A DNA stretch of 64,000 nucleotides, taken from positions 1-64,000 of the forward strand of contig CANXME010002155.1 of assembly GCA_948144175.1 (NCBI GenBank), in the 5' to 3' direction. The stretch is from Closterium sp. NIES-65. Taxonomy: Eukaryota; Streptophyta; Zygnematophyceae; Desmidiales; Closteriaceae. The position numbers and the translations under genes were made by a program. Positions 51,383 to 60,940 of the stretch are shown one piece after another. Every line of letters begins with the position of its first letter. The first letter of the stretch is position 1. The notes beneath the pieces are model-generated. The model worked only from the letters and a program-made list of their open reading frames with translations, ran no database searches and had not been told where the DNA came from.

Positions 51383-51943
51383 CTAGCCAGACGCAGGGAC
51401 AGGAGTAGACTCAGTGGTCAGGGTGTAGAGACTCGACCCCGGCCGACGTGAAAACGTGGCCAGGTGTCGGCCTATGCGTGCGTCCGAGCAGTGGGTCACC
51501 CGCTGACTCGCAGGAGTAAACTGGTGAACCCCCGCATCATGCAGGTCAGCACCACTCACCAAGTTCGTCGAGAACGAGGGGAGGTACAGACCAGACAGGG
51601 TGCCCGAGGGGGCAGCCGGACACGGGAGGACAGTGGAGAAGTGAGAGAGGACAGGACCCCCAGAGGGGTCAGCCAGGGAGACCGCAACCGACCGACCAAG
51701 CGGCGTGAGAGTGGTGCGGTCCCGAAAGAAGGAGCGAGAAGCCCCTGAGTTAAGCGTGAAGGTGAGGGAGGCCGAAGCCGACGCGGTACCTGAGAGCGCA
51801 GCCTCACCAGTACCTGAGAGCGCAGACGCCCTGGCACCTAGAGCAGCAGCCTCACAAGCACCTAGCGCAGCAGTACCAATGGCCGAGTCGGGCGGGAAAC
51901 ACCGGTAACAGTCACCCTCATCACTAATATTCACAGCATACAT
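51383..51943 (-). CDS. Copia protease of M (186 codons)
   Basis: MYAVNISDEGDCYRCFPPDS, Ala/Gly spacer, TFTLNSGASRSFFRDRTTLT: the active-site Asp of DSGAS is Asn, so protease should be inactive. Then LPSFSTNLVSGADLHDAG and FTPASQRVTHCSDARIGRHL. Ends at TAG 51383-51385 (SG-stop-VAASGQVF; CAG in other copies). Confidence 0.86.
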   Translation of the reverse strand: MYAVNISDEGDCYRCFPPDSAIGTAALGACEAAALGARASALSGTGEAALSGTASASASLTFTLNSGASRSFFRDRTTLTPLGRSVAVSLADPSGGPVLSHFSTVLPCPAAPSGTLSGLYLPSFSTNLVSGADLHDAGVHQFTPASQRVTHCSDARIGRHLATFSRRPGSSLYTLTTESTPVPASG

Positions 51944-52056
51944 GGCAGCAAGGATAGCATCAAAGTCAAGATCAAAGATCGGTACGCCAGCCCTAGACAG
52001 CTCTCCCCAGCGGGGAATCTCACTAGCCTCGGGGAACTGCTGACGCCAGGCGTCCG

Positions 52057-53276
52057 TCAGGCGGCCAAAGCAGCGCTGGGTGGAGTTGGCATCCCCACAC
52101 TGCTCACCCGCGCGGTTGCAGAAACAAAGAATTTAGGTGCACGGGCCAAAGCCCCCACCACGCTGACGCTGCGTGTACCACTCACGGAGCTGCTGAGGCG
52201 GGGGGACGTCCCGAGAACGCTGCTGCTGCTGCTGCTGGCGCTGACCACCACCAGAGCCGCTCCGCTGCGGGGCACTACCCCGACCGGCTCCACCTCCTCC
52301 GCCACCGCCGCCTCCACCTCCGCCACCACCGCCGCCTCCGCTCCCACCGCCGCCGCCGCCACCGCCTCCGCTTCCGCTGCCGCCACCACCGCCACCACCC
52401 CCGCCACCACTCCCACCGCCACCCCCACTCCCTCCGCCGCCTCCACCGCCACCTCCACCGCCCCCGCCAGCTCCACCCGCGCCCTTGCCCCCCTTGCCCT
52501 TGCCAGATCGGCGTCTCCTGCTAGGGGCAGACGCCGCGCCGACCGACTCAAGACCAAGTAGGTCGGCAGCAGCAGCAGAGGCAAGAGAGGGCAGCAGGGG
52601 GGAAGGAGAACACCCCTCAAAGATGGGGGTGCGCGGGTCTCCACGAGAGGCTCCTACAGCGACTATGCTCTTCTCTGCCGCTAGGAGGGCCTTCTCGAGG
52701 AGGTCAACAGTGAGAGTGGTGGGACAGACTGAGAGGAAGTGGTCCCTGACTACGCGAAGGGAGTCAGGGAGGCGAGTGACTATGTAATAGACAGCAATGT
52801 ACATGGGGGGGGGGGTTCTTGGCGCAGAACTCAGCAGGAAGGGCGGCGCGGTAGCGGGTGTCACTAGTGCGGAGGTGCGTAATGAGGTCAGCGATAGTGG
52901 GAAAGGCAGCAAGGTCAGGAAAGAGGTACGGTAGCATGAGGCGGCTCAGTGCAGCAGTGGCAGGGGAAGAGTAGCGCACAACTACAGCGTCGTACAAGGT
53001 CTGAGCACTCTTGTAGTGACTAAAGTGCGCGCGCTCAGTGGTAGGGAGGTGGCGACGCACAGCAAGACGTGCAGCAGCATCGCGGGTGGCCCACTGAGAG
53101 CGAACAGTGGGGTCAGCATCAGCAGCAGGAGCAGGAGAGGCGCCAGAGGTGAGGTCAAAGAGAGAAAGACCGTCCGCCCTATCGCACTGTAAGAACAGCT
53201 GCAGGTCGTCGACCCAGACCTCAAAGTCAATGGCTCGACCCTCAGCGTCAAAAGCTAGAACACTGGGGGTAGCCAT
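52057..53276 (-). pseudogene. Copia gag of M, frameshifted at the poly-C run
   Basis: ATG at 53276 (MATPSVLAFDAEG). The first frame, 52764-53276, covers the helical domain to NPP at a run of 11 C near 52805-52815 (ten in D). The next frame, 52133-52912, has MYIAVYYIVTRLPDSLRVVR, RRRRSGKGKGGKGAGG, a long glycine tract and LREWYTQRQRGGGFGPCT. There a TAA stops it inside the finger (second Cys region RAGEQCGDANSTQRC follows out of register). Codon H of the finger is Asn. Confidence 0.85.
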
Positions 53277-53339
53277 GTCGACAGACTAGCAGTGCAAGCA
53301 GTGGGGGTAGGGCACGCAGTAGTAGTGGGGCGTGCTCAC

Positions 53340-54370
53340 CAGACAGGGCAGGACAGGCGGCTCGGCAGAAGGGCGGCTCGGCTGCGGGGCGGCTCGGCGG
53401 CTGGGCGGCTGGGCGGCTCGACAGCAGGGCGGCAGGGCGGCTCGGCGGTCGGGCGGCTCGGCGGCTCGGCTGCTGGGCGGCTCGGCTGCACAGCGGCTGG
53501 GCGGCTCGGCTCCTCCGGTACTCGGCGGCGCGGCGGTCGGCTGCTCGGGTGCATGCTGCAGGGTGGTGCAGTGGGCGAGGAGAGCGGCCGGGCCGCTAAG
53601 CAGGGCGGCGGGGCCGATGAATTTGAGGGTGGCGGGGCCGTGAAGTGTAGGGCGGCGGGGCCGCGAAGGAAGGGCAGCAGGGCCGCTGTAGCAGGGCGGC
53701 GGGGCCGCTTAGCAAAGAGCGGCGGGGCCACGAGAGCAGAGCGGCGGGGCCGCAAAGGAAGGGCGGCGGGGCCGCGTTAGCAGGGCAGCGGGGCCGCGAA
53801 GGAAGGGCGGCGGAGCCGCTTAGTAGAGGGCGGCAGGGCCGCGAGGTGCAGGGCGGCGGGGCCGCTAAGGAAGGGCGGCGGGGCCGCGAAGTGCAGGGCG
53901 GCGGGGCCGCTGTAGCAGGGCAGCGGGGCCGCTTAGCAGAGGGCGGTGGGGCTGCTAAGGAAGTGCGGCAGGGCCGCGTTAGCAGGGCGACGGGGCCGCG
54001 AAGGAAGGGCGGCGGGGCCGCTTAGCAGAGGGCGGCAGGGCCGCGAAGTGCAGGGCGGCGGGGCCGCGAAGGAAGGGCGGCGGGGCCGCTCAGCAGAGGG
54101 CGGCAGGGCCGCGAAGTGCAGGGCGGCGGGGCCGCGAAGGAAGGGCGGCGGGGCCGCGAATGAAGGGCGGCGGGGCCGCGAAATGCAGGGCGGCGGGGCC
54201 GCTGTAGCAGGGCGGCGGGGCCGCTTAGCAGAGGGCGGCGGGGCCGCGTGAGCAGAGCGGCGGGGCTGCGAAGAAAGGGCGGCGGGGCCGCGTAGGTGAG
54301 GGCGGCGGGGCCGCGACGTAAGGGCGGCGGGGCCGCGTAGGTAAGGGCGGCGCGACGGGCCGCTAGGGGC
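53340..54370 (-). repeat. Two-module GC-rich leader repeats of M
   Basis: Module 2 near gag (53340-53560, GGCGGCTCGGCTGC units) and module 1 (53580-54370): core GGGCGGCGGGGCCGC every 22-25 bp with spacers GAAGGAA, GAAGTGCA, TGTAGCA, TTAGCAGA. The same spacer set occurs in C. Confidence 0.9.
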
Positions 54371-54448
54371 GACACGGAGGGTCGCTAAAAAAAAGGAAAA
54401 CGCGCCTCGGGGCGCGCTACGGTGGGCCCTAGAAGCAGTCCCTAGGAG

Positions 54449-54467
54449 GGAACCTGGTCTGATTCCA
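54449..54467 (-). other. Primer-binding site of M
   Basis: The reverse complement TGGAATCAGACCAGGTTCC resembles C's TGGAATCAGAGCAGG. Confidence 0.82.
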
Positions 54468-54477
54468 TGTGAAACAA
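54468..54477 (-). repeat. Ten-base stub of M's 5' LTR
   Basis: TGTGAAACAA only; the next base starts Gypsy L pol sequence (GTTCAGGGTCTGG). About 122 bp of LTR are gone. Confidence 0.8.
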
Positions 54478-56389
54478 GTTCAGGGTCTGGCAGGATAAGG
54501 ACAGGTGCGGACGTGAGTGCGGTTTTAAGTTGTTCCACGGCTTCCTGGTGCTTCGCCTCCCATTGATATGGTGTATTCTTCTTCAACAAGTTCGTTAATG
54601 GTGCGGCAATCTTGGCGTAGTTCGGTACGAACCGGTTGTAGTAGTTGGCGAATCCAAGGAACTGTTGTAACTCCTTCACGTTCTCAGGGGTCTTCCTCGT
54701 TCGCACTGCTTCGATCTTCTTAGGATCCACGTGAACTCCTTGAGCGCTCACTATATGTCCAAGGAACTGGACTTTTTTCAACGCAAACTCGCTCTTGGAT
54801 AGTTTTACGTAGAAGCGTTCTCGTCGAAGAATTTCAAACACTCGTCGTAGATGCTCAACGTGCTGCTTCATGTCTTTTGAGTAGATCTGAATATCGTCCA
54901 AATATACCACCACGCACTCGTCCAGAAGGGGCCGAAGGATGTGGTTCATTTCCGCCTGAAATGTGGCTGGTGCGTTAGTGAGTCCGAATGGCATCACGAG
55001 ATACTCGTATGACCCATACCGAGTTCGAAAGGCGCTTTTGTGGATAGAGTTGTCCGCCATACGAATTTGCCAGTATCCCGATCTGAGGTCGAGCTTGGAG
55101 AATACCGTAGCACCGCGAAGTTGATCGAGTAAGCCGTCGATCCGTGGTATCGGGTATTTATTTTTTACAGTCTGCTTGTTCAAGGCTCGGTAGTCGATGC
55201 ACATTCGCAGGCTTCCATCTGGCTTCGGAGTGAAGAGAACTGGAGCTCCGTACGGCGAAGTCGAAGGTCGAATCAGCCCTTTCTCTAGGAGATACTCTAT
55301 TTGTTTTTTCATATCGGCAAGCTCTGTCGGGCTCAGCCGGTATGGTGCTCGGAACGTTGGCTTGGACCCCGGCTCTTCTACGATCTCGTGTTGATGCGTC
55401 CGGTATGGCGATAGTTGATCAGGTAAATCGTCGGGGAGAACGTCCTGGAACTCTTCAAGAATTTTCTTGACTGCTGGAGGAAGTTCATGGGTCTGCTTCT
55501 CTCCGTTGTCTGCTTCGTTGACTATCGCCATGAATCCCGCCGTGGTCCGTTTGACGTCCTTTTCAAAGCGTGCGAGTGTCTCGACTGGAATATTTCCCGT
55601 GTCATTCCATTTGGGAAGGCTGATTTTCCTCCCGTTGTTGTTGATGTTGGCCGTCCGGTTAACCGAGTTGATCTCGGGGTTGAACTTTTTAAGAAAGTCT
55701 CTCCCGAAGATTACGTCGAGTCCTTTGATATTTGTGACGGGGAGAGCAGGCTTCTGTCGAAGGGGTCCAATCTGGAGTAGCAACCGTGTTTCCCCATAGA
55801 TAGGTAGCTTATTGCCATCCACCATAGTTGCAGAGAAGCTTGAGGACTTGATGTCACTTCCGAGTCGATCGATTGCCTTTTTGTCATAGACGCTGTGCGA
55901 CGCCCCGCTGTCCACGAGTGCTTGGAGGCGCTGTCCGTTGCAGATCACCTCGAGCAAGAGTGGTGAGCGTTGCTCGGAGTACCCAAAAATAGTCTCATTA
56001 ATAGGATCATAGGGTACATCCCAATATTTAGTACACACCGTGGTTCCACTATTTTCTCCTGGACAACCAGCTGGCCTGGGCTGCGTGGAGAAAAGCTCCT
56101 CTCCAACGCCAGGAGTAGAGGTAGTAACCGTACAGGTTGACCCTGAGGGGGTGGATCCGGTCGACGCCTGCAATCCACTGGATGCATCCTGGAGGGGTTT
56201 TCGGAGTTTCTGCAGCTTCTTTTGAACTCCCAGCTGCCTCTTCAGCTGCTTCAGCTCCATAGACTTCTTCCCTGGGGAGTGGAGAGTCATCTTGGGCTGG
56301 TTCCGGGAGAGGACGTTGACGGCGTGAAAAGGTCTACTCCTTTCCACACTCCTTAATTTTTTCCCCAGCTCCGTAGGCACCGGTACCAC
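54478..56389 (-). CDS. Gypsy protease-RT of L, truncated in RNase H
   Basis: Open Pol frame. Protease: [20 protein letters not shown] with DSGAS, then [110 protein letters not shown] (YLDD intact), [39 protein letters not shown]. It reaches [12 protein letters not shown], the start of RNase H, and is then fused at 54478 to M's LTR stub and leader. The open frame runs on to 53933, giving an 818-codon chimeric frame whose last 180 residues are repeat leader, not a real domain. Best-preserved Gypsy copy here. Confidence 0.92.
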
Positions 56390-56428
56390 TTCTTTAATTG
56401 TCTGCTTCCTCTGGAGTTCTTCCCGGAA

Positions 56429-56802
56429 TTAGTTTATGGCTCCGGACCCGCGAAAATCACCAGTCTTCATTAAAGCCTCTTTGAAAGATAACTTTAACGA
56501 ATTCTGTTTTTTTCCAGGGTCGAATTGGAGAGTTCCCGTCTTGGTCGAGTCTGTTTTCGCGGAGGTTTTCTTTTCCTCGGCGAATCCCTCTGACAAATTT
56601 CGGTCAAGGGGCTTGGGATTTCGCCCCTGATTCTCCAAATCTCGCGCCCAATGTTGTCCTTCAATTTCAATTCGGTCCAGATTGCGCTGACGCTTTTGGA
56701 TCTGCTTTTCCTCGCCAGCACGATCCGCAATCACTGGCGAGATCCGTTTTTTGACTTTTTGTCTTTAGTTTCGCCACTCCCACGAGCTCGGAATGCCGCA
56801 CC
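56429..56802 (-). pseudogene. Gypsy gag-pol spacer of L (left of N)
   Basis: Region between the gag zinc knuckle and Pol: minus frame 56429-56734 (ARDLENQGRNPKPLDRNLSE, KTSAKTDSTKTGTLQFDPGK, LKLSFKEALMKTGDFRGSG). Charged, no domain recognised. It ends at TAA just before the Pol frame. N is inserted at 56802/56803; the frame probably continued from 58208. Confidence 0.65.
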
Positions 56803-56931
56803 TGACAAAATTAGAAGACAAGAAGAGGGTTGAACTAGCAGGAATGAGGATACCAATAGCAAACCCTAGAAGGGTTGTACTCGCTATAGAGCACCCCACT
56901 ACAAGCTAGAACATAAGATAACATTCTGACA
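56803..56931 (-). repeat. 3' LTR of N
   Basis: 129 bp, plus sense TGACAAAATTAGAAGAC...CATTCTGACA. Confidence 0.92.
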
Positions 56932-57679
56932 CACCCCCATAGCCAAAGTGGGGTGTAATCAGCAGAGCAGGCAAAGCAGTACAAGCTCAGGGTGGATCAC
57001 AATGTCACCACACATTCTGAGCACAAGTTCAAGAAGCAATAGTTTAGAGTTCACAATGGCAAGCAAAGCTAGAGGCTATCACAAAGGGCAAGTGAGGAGG
57101 AGGAGAGTACTGTGGACAGAGAGAAGATGGGAGGCAACGACTGAAGCTGCAGAGGCACGGGCACAGGAGCGGCTGACTCAGTGGCTACCGAAGCAAGGGC
57201 GACGGACTACTGGAGTGACTGGCTCCGCGGCTATAGACAAGCGGCAGGAGCAACGGACCCACTGGCGACTGGTGCAACAGGCTCAGTGGCTACCGAAGCA
57301 AGGGCGATGGACTACAGGCGCTGCAGACGACACCACAGCTACCTCCACACAACTTCCTCCAACAGTCCCACCCCCCCGACACACACCCGCTGCTACACAG
57401 CTAGCTCCACTCCCACGCACCCCCCTGAAACCCTAAACCCCAGTCTCCCACACATCCACCCCCCTCAGCGACAGCTGCAGCAGTGGGAGACGAAGGAGGA
57501 GGAGGAGCAAAGGGAGGAATGAGGAAATGCCACCCCCATACCCGCCACCCCCTACTTGCCACCCCCAAACCCTAACACTGACAGGGTGGGATGGCGGCTA
57601 GGCAGGGTGGGATGGCGGCGCTCGCTCCCCTCCCCCAGGTAAGGCCCCCGAGGGAGCCGCGATGGGCGACGGGAAATGG

Positions 57680-57965
57680 GGCCGGGGCGCAAGGAGGGCG
57701 GCGGGGCCACAGGTGTTGGGCGGCGGGGCCGCGAAGGTGGGGCGGCGAGGCCGCGAAAGAAGGGCGGCGGGGCCGCGAAGTGGGGCGGCGGGGCCGCGAC
57801 GTGAGGCGGCGGGGCCGCGAAGTGGGGCGGCGGGCCGCGAACGTAAGGCGGCGGGGCCGCGACGGAAGGCGGCGAGGCCGTGAAGTGGGGCGGTGGGGCC
57901 GCGACGGGTCCCCGTCGCCCGTCGCGGCGCCTCCAGAGGGGGACGCGGCGAACGACGGGGCAGAA
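57680..57965 (-). repeat. GC-rich leader repeats of N
   Basis: Units GGGGCGGCGGGGCCGCGA with spacers AGT, CGTGA, AGAAGG; module 1 type. The interior 56945-57680 is otherwise unique sequence with tandem-like duplicates (GGCTACCGAAGCAAGGGCGA near 57180 and 57290). Confidence 0.85.
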
Positions 57966-58060
57966 GCCCGCCGCGCGCCTCAGGGGCGCACGGCGGGAAG
58001 AAAAAGTTGTAGCGGAAGCGTGGAGGTGGTAACCCACCCACAGGATCGATCCAAGGGGAT

Positions 58061-58078
58061 CGACCTGCTCTGATAGCA
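58061..58078 (-). other. Primer-binding site of N
   Basis: The reverse complement TGCTATCAGAGCAGGTCG has one mismatch to the iMet complement. O has the same G-to-C change. Confidence 0.87.
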
Positions 58079-58207
58079 TGACAAAATTAGAAGAAAAGAA
58101 GAGGGTTGAACTAGCAGGAATGAGGATACAAATAGCAAACCCTAGAAGGGTTGTACTCGCTATAGAGCACCCCACTACAGGCTAGAACATAAGATAATAT
58201 TCTGACA
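58079..58207 (-). repeat. 5' LTR of N
   Basis: 129 bp, four differences from the 3' LTR. Confidence 0.92.
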
Positions 58208-59103
58208 GCACGTGTAGATTTCATGTGAAAACAGTCGACAATCCAATGTCCGTTTCCGCCGCAAAATTCGCAAATCGTTTTGTTTTTTTCAGGTCGTGAA
58301 TTCGCGTCAAATTTGTCGACTTCCATGGGGTCGGCGAACGTGGTTGAAGCCGAGCGATCCCCTTGTCGTGATCCGACGACGTGGGGCCGTCGTGTTCCGG
58401 AGTTGACCAAGTCAAAACACTCCGCGGCCGATACGATTTCGCTGTAGCTGCTGCAATTCGCTGCTGCAACCTGGCGCCGAATGTCGGTTTTCAGCCCCGC
58501 GATGTAGGACTGATTTTTTTCGCCCTCGGTAATGTCGGGAATGCGATGATAAAATTCCTCCATCTGCTGCGTGTATTGCGCGACACTCCCGAATTGCCTG
58601 TGGTGATGTAATTTTTCGCGCGCAATATAAGTGGAATGAATCGGCTCAAAACGTTTGAGAAGGTCTGCCCGGAATTGCTGCCACGTGGCTTCGCCCTGGA
58701 AAATGCTACTGTTGCTTCCGAGCCACTCGAGAGCTGGACCGCGCATCAACGTTGTCGCGAGACGAATTTTCTCGCCGTCGTACTCCGTCGTCGACCATCA
58801 GATCGCCGCGAAATAAATTTCCATCGTCGCGAGCCACCGCCTGACGTCGGATTTTCGATCGCTAGGGTCAAACGATTCCGGCGAGCGAAGTTTCGGAACC
58901 TCGAACTAACGCTGCGACTGCTGCGAAGTCGTCGAAGCAGGAATGTTCATGGTCGAGAGGAGCTGCGTAACGCGCTGCAGTTCGTTTCGCATCTGCTCGT
59001 TCTCCAATCGCGACCGTTCAGTCATCGCTCGCATCTCCGCTTCCATCTTGGCGATTTGCGCGAAGAGCTGCTGTGTAACGTCGTTGGTCGCCGGTGAAAC
59101 CAT
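58208..59103 (-). pseudogene. Gypsy gag of L
   Basis: ATG at 59103: MVSPATNDVTQQLFAQIAKM, a coiled-coil start (EAEMRAMTERSRLENEQMRN). A stop near 58904 interrupts. Then the Gypsy Gag core in 58111-58749: MRGPALEWLGSNSSIFQGEA, TWQQFRADLLKRFEPIHST, YTQQMEEFYHRIPDITEGEK, AGLKTDIRRQVAAANCSSY. The zinc knuckle CEFCGGNGHWIVDC (C-x2-C-x4-H-x4-C) lies near 58225-58270. Split after the knuckle by N. Confidence 0.85.
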
Positions 59104-59251
59104 CCTGTTCAGAAACCACGCGAGGGGGTTAATTCGAAAAGCGCGGAACTGGTGCTTACCAGAAATCAGCGTCGAATTGGTCGCCCCCAGCGGTTTTTCG
59201 AGGCGATTTTTTCCGCGGCTGCTGCTTAGCCGAGAGTCGTCGAGTGAGAAC

Positions 59252-59265
59252 GGCTCTGATTACCA
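59252..59265 (-). other. Primer-binding site of Gypsy L
   Basis: The reverse complement TGGTAATCAGAGCC is identical to that of Gypsy I, two bases from the LTR. Confidence 0.85.
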
Positions 59266-59267
59266 AG

Positions 59268-59492
59268 TGTCACAGGATCGAATTCTCAATCGAAACTTGT
59301 CCCTCAAACTGAATACAAGGCATTTTTATACTCGGAAAATACAATGATAATCGAGATAAAACGAAACTTCGGGAACACTCCCTTCCCGATACTACAATCA
59401 CAAGTGCGCACAAGCACGCAAGGCTATTGGCACTTGGGATTACGCCCAGATTACACCGTATACACTACTGTCGGCGCTGTCGGTGCCGTATA
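59268..59492 (-). repeat. 5' LTR of L, inner part
   Basis: 225 bp starting TGTCACAGGATCGAATTC. Interrupted by O; the remainder is 60236-60417. Confidence 0.85.
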
Positions 59493-59730
59493 TGTCAGAG
59501 TTTATATCTGTAACTGCCTGTAGCTGTAGTTAGTGTAGTTATTACAAACTGTGTTAGATGGTGCACCTTTGTTCACTTGCATATATGTGATTGCAAACCT
59601 ATAGTGAACTCAACACTTTTCCCAAAGCTCTCTCAACACCCTTGGCACAATCAACTTGATCCTCCTTCGCCTAGGCTACTAAGCCTAGGCCGAACTATTC
59701 CTAACTACCTATTGTGTTAGTTTCACGACA
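59493..59730 (+). repeat. 5' LTR of O
   Basis: 238 bp, TGTCAGAGTTTA...CACGACA. Perfect 9-bp hairpin at 59669-59690 (GCCTAGGCT-ACTA-AGCCTAGGC). Confidence 0.93.
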
Positions 59731-59997
59731 TGCTATCAGAGCTAGTTTCGTCCTGGCCTGTGGGCCCGCCGTATGCTTCCGCTGCAGTTCTTTTCCGGTC
59801 GCGCGCCTAGGTCGCGTAGCGATTTTTATTAATGTCCCGCCCTCGGATGGCGAGTGACATCTACCCTGCCCGTCGTGCGCCCCGTGGCGTGCGACGGGGA
59901 ACTAAAATACCTACCTACCTGCTGCTGCTGCTGCTATTTGTGTACCCCTGCAGGTTGTGTTCTGCACAAACTCCTGCTGCAGGCAGTTATGGGGGAG

Positions 59998-60235
59998 TGT
60001 CAGAGTTTATATCTGTAACTGCCTGTAGCTGTAGTAAGTGTAGTTATTACAAACTGTGTTAGGTGGTGCACCTTTGTTCACTTGCATATATGTGATTGCA
60101 AACCTATAGTGAACTCAACACTTTTCCCAAAACTCTCTCGACAACCTTGGCACAATCAACTCAATCCTCCTTGGCCTAGGCTACTAAGCCTAGGCCGAAC
60201 TATTCCTAACTACCTATTGTGTTAGTTTCACGACA
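59998..60235 (+). repeat. 3' LTR of O
   Basis: 238 bp. The hairpin is extended to 10-11 pairs here (GGCCTAGGCT / AGCCTAGGCC). Confidence 0.93.
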
Positions 60236-60417
60236 ATATAATAGGTATGTCGGTGGGAAAACTAGGAAATAAGAGAAATAAATAGAAGGCTCTAGAAAAT
60301 AGAATAGTAGGCCGGTTGAGATGAGATAAAGACCAAAATAAAGAGGAGAAAAGGGAGAATAGGATAACGGAAAAATATAATAGTGAGAAAATATTATAAT
60401 GGGGACGTCCTCTCATA
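60236..60417 (-). repeat. 5' LTR of L, outer part
   Basis: AT-rich 182 bp between O and the GTGTC duplication. By position it is the U3 end of L's LTR; its end (minus sense) TATGAGAG parallels TGTGAGAG of Gypsy I. Confidence 0.65.
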
Positions 60418-60422
60418 GTGTC

Positions 60423-60919
60423 GGTGCGCAGAAACAGAGACGGGTTGGCTGTAGAAGGAGCAAACCCAAGAGCCGCAAGTGTAGTCCTCGGTGTGTCGTG
60501 CCACTCACGGGGCGCCTGACGGAGACGTAGACTAGCCGCCGGAGGCTCCACTGGGTACAAGTAGGAAACGACCCAGTGAAGCCAGGTGGGCGGCGCAGCC
60601 AGATCTCCTCGTCCAGGCTGCCCTTTAGAAAAGTTGTGCTGAAGTCAAGAAAGTGAAGCTCGTAGTCGCGCTGAGCGGCTATGTGCAGCAGCACCCGAAG
60701 AGTGGTCATCTTCGGGGTGGGAGAGAAGGTCTGAAAGTAGTCAACTCCATGCCGCTGTCTGAAGCCTCGAGCCACGTAACGCGCCTTGAAGACAGGCTGA
60801 GAACCCGGCGGCCGCTTCACCCTGAAAATCCACATCCCACTGACGATGTTCGCCCCAGGTGGGGGAACCTCGTCAACGTAGGTGCCTATGGACTTCCAGG
60901 AAGCCATCTCTGCGTCCAT
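60423..60919 (-). pseudogene. Copia RT N-terminal part of K
   Basis: Frame 60413-60919: MDAEMASWKSIGTYVDEVPP, SGMWIFRVKRPPGSQPVFKA, YVARGFRQRHGVDYFQTFSP, YELHFLDFSTTFLKGSLDEE, IWLRRPPGFTGSFPTCTQWS (Trp and Gln kept, unlike H and M). A frameshift after LRRLVY leads out of the RT frame; a G lost near 60530 explains it. Joins 45892-46908 across Gypsy L. Confidence 0.85.
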
Positions 60920-60940
60920 GGCTGACTGCCACTCAGAGGA

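Larger units (their letters stand above)
47015..54477 (-). mobile_element. Copia element M, inserted in Gypsy L's 3' LTR
   Basis: Minus-strand Copia of the C/H type: 3' LTR 47015-47146 (132 bp), RNase H, RT, linker, integrase, protease, gag, leader, primer site, and only ten bases of 5' LTR (54468-54477). The missing LTR and the missing part of L indicate one deletion after insertion. Pol stops are all CAG, CGA or TGG turned to stop. Confidence 0.92.
56803..58207 (-). mobile_element. Non-autonomous LTR element N, nested in L's gag
   Basis: 1,405 bp with 129-bp LTRs (four differences), primer site, polypurine tract (minus GGCTATGGGGGTG at 56932-56944) and GC-rich leader repeats, but no gag or pol. 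Flanks GCACC and GCACG match at four of five bases, an eroded duplication. LTR and polypurine tract resemble the Copia group, so those proteins probably mobilised it. Confidence 0.87.
59493..60235 (+). mobile_element. Miniature LTR element O (TRIM-like), nested in L's 5' LTR
   Basis: 743 bp: two 238-bp LTRs (about eight differences) around a 267-bp interior holding only a primer site (TGCTATCAGAGC at 59731), an unassigned stretch and a polypurine tract (TTATGGGGGAG, before 59998). No coding capacity. Flanks GTATA and ATATA match at four of five. LTR and interior end resemble element J, so J and O form one non-autonomous group. Confidence 0.9.
46909..60417 (-). mobile_element. Ty3/Gypsy element L, nested in K and hosting M, N and O
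   Basis: Minus-strand Gypsy element bounded by GTGTC duplications. From the right: 5' LTR (split by O), primer site, gag (split by N), protease-RT, then an abrupt end at 54478 where M's LTR stub lies, and a 3' LTR stub at 46909-47014. The RNase H remainder, integrase, any chromodomain and most of the 3' LTR are missing. The outer LTR end reads TATGAGAG where I has TGTGAGAG. Confidence 0.88.
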
